Assembly (NCBI RefSeq): GCF_900110075.1
Contig: NZ_FOCJ01000006.1
Span: 352,187 to 416,186 of the forward strand
DNA from: Paenibacillus sp. OV219
Lineage (GTDB): Bacteria > Bacillota > Bacilli > Paenibacillales > Paenibacillaceae
Length of the DNA stretch: 64,000 bases
Direction of reading: 5' to 3'
Made by a program: the position numbers and the translations under genes. The notes below the pieces were generated by a model. It ran no database searches. It had not been told where the DNA came from and saw only the letters and a list, made by a program, of their open reading frames with translations. This document shows positions 61,329 through 64,000 of this stretch, one piece after another (within the stretch, counting starts at the first letter, position 1; every line of letters starts with the position of its first letter).

Positions 61329-62166
61329 TGAGAAGGGGCGGCGCATTTCGCAGCTGCGGGCCGTATTTGAAAAGCGGGAGCGGGGCACCATTATCACATC
61401 GAAGTACCATACTGCGCCTATCAAGATTGCGAAAGCTTTTCCGCTCGGAGGCCCTGTCGGCGTCATTGTAATGGATGTTTCTCCTGGACTGCTTGCTGGT
61501 GACCAGTACGAACTGTATTGGAAGGCAGAGGATGAAGCTCATGCCTATATCACAAACCAATCCTTTACAAAGGTTCATCCAGCGCATGAGGATCATGGCG
61601 GTTCTGCGATGATTCAATGCTTTGAGCTTGGGAAGGGAGCTATTGTCGAGTCGATGCCTGAGCCGACAATGCTATACCGGGATGCGGAATTTACGATGCA
61701 TACTGAGGTTAGGCTTGCTGAAGGAGCAATCTGGATGGGGGCGGAGGTGCTTTGTCCGGGAAGAGCGCTTCGAGGTGAGCTGTTTGCTTATCGTTTCTTT
61801 AGGAGCAAGTTCAACGTCTACTATAAGGATGAGCTGATTTATGCGCAAAATCAATTCATTGAGCCATTGGCACAAAGGCTTACTGTACGCGGTTGTTTTG
61901 CGGGGATGACACATACAGGTGTATTCTATGCGTTCTCGGATCGGTTGCAGGCTGCGCATGCTGAAGCGATAAGGACTGTGCTCTCAGAGCTTCCCCTTCT
62001 CGAGGAACATCCGATTGAATGGGGCGTCTCCATGACGTATAAGTATGGGATTGCTGTGATGATGGCAAGTACCGCTGCGTGGGCTCTCCAAGAAGCTTTG
62101 TCTATCGCATGGGCGAAAGCTCGTGAGGTTGTGCTTGGTCTGCCGCCAATAGCGCTACGTAAGTAA
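61300..62166 (+). CDS. ureD: Urease accessory protein UreD (UreH)
   Basis: 288 residues. Scaffold of the nickel-insertion complex. Family segments are [27 protein letters not shown] (in part [15 protein letters not shown]), [41 protein letters not shown] and [15 protein letters not shown] 61300 lies 12 bases after GGAG (61284-61287) inside ureG, giving a 29-base overlap. ATG 61291 is only three bases from that site. Placement of ureD last, after ureG, differs from the ureD-first order of many bacteria. Terminator follows. Confidence 0.92.
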   Translation: MLTDIAVTSSEKGRRISQLRAVFEKRERGTIITSKYHTAPIKIAKAFPLGGPVGVIVMDVSPGLLAGDQYELYWKAEDEAHAYITNQSFTKVHPAHEDHGGSAMIQCFELGKGAIVESMPEPTMLYRDAEFTMHTEVRLAEGAIWMGAEVLCPGRALRGELFAYRFFRSKFNVYYKDELIYAQNQFIEPLAQRLTVRGCFAGMTHTGVFYAFSDRLQAAHAEAIRTVLSELPLLEEHPIEWGVSMTYKYGIAVMMASTAAWALQEALSIAWAKAREVVLGLPPIALRK

Positions 62167-62168
62167 AG

Positions 62169-62205
62169 AAAAGGATGGCGAACGCCTTAGTTCGTCATCC
62201 TTTTT
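62169..62205. terminator. Bidirectional terminator after ureD
   Basis: Arms 62169-62183 and 62190-62204 pair along 15 positions with one G-T (AAAAGGATG..CATCCTTTT), plus T-run. It is shared with the convergent GNAT gene. Confidence 0.85.
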
Positions 62206-62767
62206 GCTGTTTGTCGCCAAAATAATCCTCGCTCGTTAAGCCGTAGTAGTGGATATCCTCGAATTGATCCCATTTGCGAATATGCTGCTTGAACAGCCCT
62301 TCGTGCTTTAGGCCGGCTTTCAGCATGACTGCGGAGGAAGCGGGATTCTTCGTCATGGCAGCGCCCCAAATGCGGTTTAGCTTAATCGTTTTGAAGCCGA
62401 ATTGAAGGATTTGTATAAGTGCTTCCGTCGTGTAGCCGTTGCCCCAGAAGCTCTGCCCGAGCCAATATCCGATTTCACCTCGTTTATGTTCGGAAGTCAT
62501 ATTTAGGCTAATGCAGCCCATCAAAGTATGGAATTCTTTATGGACGATTGCGAAAGTATATCCATGACCATGTCTCGCAGCGTCCGTGCGAAAATCAATC
62601 CACATCTGTGCGGCTCCATCTGGGTATGGATGAGGAAGTGACAATGTGGTGCGTGCAACTGCCTCTTCGCCAGCGAGCCGCTGCACATCGGTTGCATCGC
62701 GCGGTACAAATGGGCGCAGTAGGAGCCGTTCCGTTTCGAAACGATAGGAAGGAGTTCTGTTCGCCAT
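62195..62767 (-). CDS. GNAT-family N-acetyltransferase (RimJ/RimL-like)
   Basis: 190 residues. ETERLLLRPFVPRDATDVQRL is the standard opening, GEIGYWLGQSFWGNGYTTEAL (about 105-125; in part) carries the acetyl-CoA loop, and IWGAAMTKNPASSAVMLKAGLKHEG is motif B (in part). The target is unknown: ribosomal-protein-like N-termini, antibiotics or metabolites. ATG 62767 follows GGGAG by 11 bases; a GTG at 62779 lies within the site. Its 3' end covers part of the shared terminator. Confidence 0.9.
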   Translation of the reverse strand: MANRTPSYRFETERLLLRPFVPRDATDVQRLAGEEAVARTTLSLPHPYPDGAAQMWIDFRTDAARHGHGYTFAIVHKEFHTLMGCISLNMTSEHKRGEIGYWLGQSFWGNGYTTEALIQILQFGFKTIKLNRIWGAAMTKNPASSAVMLKAGLKHEGLFKQHIRKWDQFEDIHYYGLTSEDYFGDKQQKG

Positions 62768-62823
62768 CGGATAATTCACTCCCGTGAAATTTTTACTTCA
62801 TTATAGCAGTGGACAAGTACAAC

Positions 62824-62870
62824 AAAAAACCCTTTCTTCCTGTTTGTTGAATACAACTTGAGGAAGAAAG
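62824..62870 (-). terminator. Terminator of the 30-residue gene
   Basis: CTTTCTTCCT (62832-62841) pairs perfectly with AGGAAGAAAG (62861-62870). On the minus strand the stem leads to GGGTTTTTTG. Confidence 0.7.
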
Positions 62871-62908
62871 AGTTTGGTACTGGACCTTTTGTTATTGAGC
62901 TAAGTATA

Positions 62909-63001
62909 TTAGTCTTCCGCGCTGCTGTTTGTTTTCTTATTATTACTGTCGGAGCCCTTCGAGGTCGTATTCTTACGGCCCTGACCTTGCTGCTTTGCCA
63001 A
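62909..63001 (-). CDS. Small hydrophilic protein (30 aa)
   Basis: Starts at TTG 63001, eight bases after an ideal AAAGGAGG, and ends in its own terminator. The product, AKQQGQGRKNTT.. then SNNKKTNSSAED, is Lys/Gln/Ser/Asn-rich, without hydrophobic segments, and likely disordered. Resembles small acid-soluble or other spore-associated miniproteins in composition only. Family not recognised. Confidence 0.6.
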   Translation of the reverse strand: MAKQQGQGRKNTTSKGSDSNNKKTNSSAED

Positions 63002-63082
63002 TCTTATTCCCTCCTTTCCATATTGCTGTAGCCTAGTGTGCGTAGAAGAGGGAAACATTATGAATGAATTTGCTCAATAAAA

Positions 63083-63120
63083 AAACTCCTATCGAATGTT
63101 GGACATCCGCTAGGAGGTTT
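63083..63120 (-). terminator. Terminator of the LytTR-like gene
   Basis: AAACTCCTA (63083-63091) pairs with TAGGAGGTTT (63111-63120). On the minus strand the stem leads into TTTTTTT. It lies eight bases beyond the stop. Confidence 0.75.
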
Positions 63121-63127
63121 CATGTTG

Positions 63128-63478
63128 TTACATCGCTACTTTGTTGTTGGTGGACAGCTGGTGTTTGATACCTTGAAGCCGCCATTTGGATACATGGACT
63201 TGCTTCGCTTCCGATGCGCTGTGATCGAAACAGATCAAGCCGTCAGTGAATGAAAGCACCTTCTCCTTGTTAACGTAGCAAGTGCCACTCACTTTAATGA
63301 AACGCCCTGATGTGATGTAGTTGTTCAACTGCTCGGTAGTAATGTTCTTCTTTATGTTGTAATTTCTACCGTGGAAGCTGACTAGTCCGGTTTTGCCGAC
63401 TTTAAAGTAGTAAATGTCCTTCTCTACCTCAAAGTTCTCATATACGTTGTGATTCTCATCTGCTACTACCTTCATCAT
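63128..63478 (-). CDS. LytTR-type DNA-binding domain protein
   Basis: 116 residues, essentially a single LytTR domain without a receiver. DIYYFKVGKTGLVSFHGRNYNIKKN (beta region; in part VGKTGLVSFHGRNYNIKKN), then FIKVSGTCYVNKEKVLSF (the F-x-x-V-x-x-x-x-x-V-N pattern of LytTR) and VHVSKWRLQGIKHQL (in place of the usual V-S-R-R-x-x-x-L). It could regulate by DNA binding alone or by competing with a full regulator. ATG 63478 (or 63475) follows GGGGG by eight bases. Upstream lie the rRNA promoters, divergent. Confidence 0.75.
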   Translation of the reverse strand: MMKVVADENHNVYENFEVEKDIYYFKVGKTGLVSFHGRNYNIKKNITTEQLNNYITSGRFIKVSGTCYVNKEKVLSFTDGLICFDHSASEAKQVHVSKWRLQGIKHQLSTNNKVAM

Positions 63479-63656
63479 GTATTGAACCCCCTCAAAAAAG
63501 ATGAATTTGTTAGCGCTTTCATTGTATCACATACGATTTCCATTGTGAACGGGGGAGGATATCAACTTTAAATAATTTTTAGCCGTGCCTATTCCATTGA
63601 ATTGATAATAAAGATGCATGAATAGATTTCGAATATTGAATGTAAAATAATACCTG

Positions 63657-63686
63657 TTGCATACTAGTTGTGGGACATGGTATATT
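63657..63686 (+). promoter_or_regulatory. rRNA operon promoter P1
   Basis: TTGCAT (63657-63662), an 18-base spacer and TATATT (63681-63686), preceded by an AT-rich UP-like stretch (63570-63650). Confidence 0.7.
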
Positions 63687-63753
63687 CTATTTCTGCCGCT
63701 GAGACGTACACGATGACGCGGTGGTCGAAACGAAAACAAGTTGAAAATTAAGC

Positions 63754-63783
63754 TTGCAATTGAGTTTCGATATATGATATATT
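63754..63783 (+). promoter_or_regulatory. rRNA operon promoter P2
   Basis: TTGCAA (63754-63759), an 18-base spacer and TATATT (63778-63783), 97 bases after P1 and similar to it. Confidence 0.7.
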
Positions 63784-63822
63784 CTAATTCCGGCCGAGAG
63801 GTTGGGATGAGAAAAAAGAATT

Positions 63823-63846
63823 TTGTTCCTTGAAAACTGAACAATG
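63823..63846 (+). promoter_or_regulatory. boxA antitermination element in the rRNA leader
   Basis: TTGTTCCTTGAAAACTGAAC matches the boxA-containing segment preceding Firmicute 16S genes. Bound by NusB/S10 in known systems. Confidence 0.7.
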
Positions 63847-63887
63847 AGCGACCTGTCAAAAGGTCATAAAATACGTCGAAACGACGA

Positions 63888-63980
63888 TCGCCATTTGGCG
63901 AAAGCGTTTCTGACGAGCTAGTTTTTTGAATGAGCTAACAAGCAAATTCATTTGGCGCAAATGGCTTCGCCATTTCGCCT
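63888..63980 (+). other. rRNA leader hairpins before 16S
   Basis: TCGCC-ATTT-GGCGA (63888-63900) and GCAAATGGC-TTC-GCCATTTcGC (63957-63978) are hairpins. CATTTG-GCG-CAAATG overlaps the second as an alternative. The upstream arm of the 16S processing stem should lie here. The whole gap 63479-64000 is rRNA regulatory DNA. Confidence 0.5.
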
Positions 63981-64000
63981 ATTATGGAGAGTTTGATCCT
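63981..64000 (+). rRNA. 16S rRNA, 5' end (partial)
   Basis: GGAGAGTTTGATCCT at 63986-64000 is the universal 5' end of bacterial 16S rRNA. The window stops here. Confidence 0.92.

Noticed and set aside
1..64000. Insertion sequences, prophage or defence islands
   Set aside because: No transposase, integrase, phage structural or restriction/toxin genes and no flanking target duplications were recognised.

Overview
The window reads as chromosomal DNA of an endospore-forming, low-to-mid GC Firmicute, most likely Paenibacillus or a close relative. Signs are strong AGGAGG-type ribosome binding sites with frequent GTG/TTG starts, sigma-A promoters, a GerA-GerB-GerC germination operon behind a sigma-G-like promoter, a YjcZ-like sporulation miniprotein, a YtpB-type terpene synthase, Tpx, CshA, YitT and YesL, and an rRNA operon leader at the right edge. 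The genus call is inference from gene content; only about 20 bases of 16S rRNA are present.

Layout. 1-4.2 kb: three TCA genes, citZ-icd-mdh, with heavily structured spacers. 4.2-9.9 kb: recQ, a small membrane protein, a KDG kinase with an abutting DeoR regulator, and an NHL beta-propeller. 9.9-10.7 kb: a decaying ~51-bp repeat field. 10.7-13.9 kb: nagBA (minus strand) divergent from the type 2 isopentenyl-diphosphate isomerase. 14.0-17.5 kb: the gerABC operon (minus). 17.7-23.8 kb: methyltransferase, MBL hydrolase, CapA-like and GDPD genes, a GAF/HD-GYP protein and a DUF92 membrane protein. 23.86-24.73 kb: an array of about 21 units of 40 bp, each able to form a hairpin. 25.0-30.5 kb: an export-type ABC system with two different ATPases, a lipoprotein adaptor and a 955-residue FtsX-like permease. 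30.7-45.8 kb: housekeeping and accessory genes (FMN reductases, PepF, cold-shock protein, MFS and MOP-type transporters, terpene synthase, PfkA, glycosidase-like protein, YitT, CshA). 46.0-57.1 kb: YesL, a candidate structured RNA gene, a DUF1499-like protein, Tpx, rhomboid, LysR, a class B PBP, an AI-2E family transporter, a polysaccharide deacetylase, a bacterial PH-domain protein and ilvD. 57.3-62.2 kb: ureABCFGD, preceded by a consensus-perfect TnrA/GlnR box. 62.2-64.0 kb: a GNAT enzyme, small genes and tandem rRNA promoters with boxA, entering 16S rRNA.

How it fits together. The ure cluster is a nitrogen-scavenging unit. It lacks ureE, but its UreG carries a His-rich tail that could hold nickel, and ureD starts inside the DNA encoding that tail. 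NagA and NagB recycle amino-sugar phosphates to fructose-6-phosphate, the substrate of PfkA. Idi2 supplies prenyl precursors that the YtpB-type synthase ultimately uses.

The most novel-looking signals are the candidate RNA at about 46.83-47.05 kb (own promoter, a 13-bp long-range stem, two identical segments competing for one partner, and an intrinsic terminator), the 40-bp hairpin array, the ABC ATPase with an AbrB-like C-terminus, and a 10-bp repeat that carries both the ribosome binding site and the start codons of a methyltransferase gene. Many longest-frame starts were moved downstream to the codon with a proper ribosome binding site; each entry says so where it applies.
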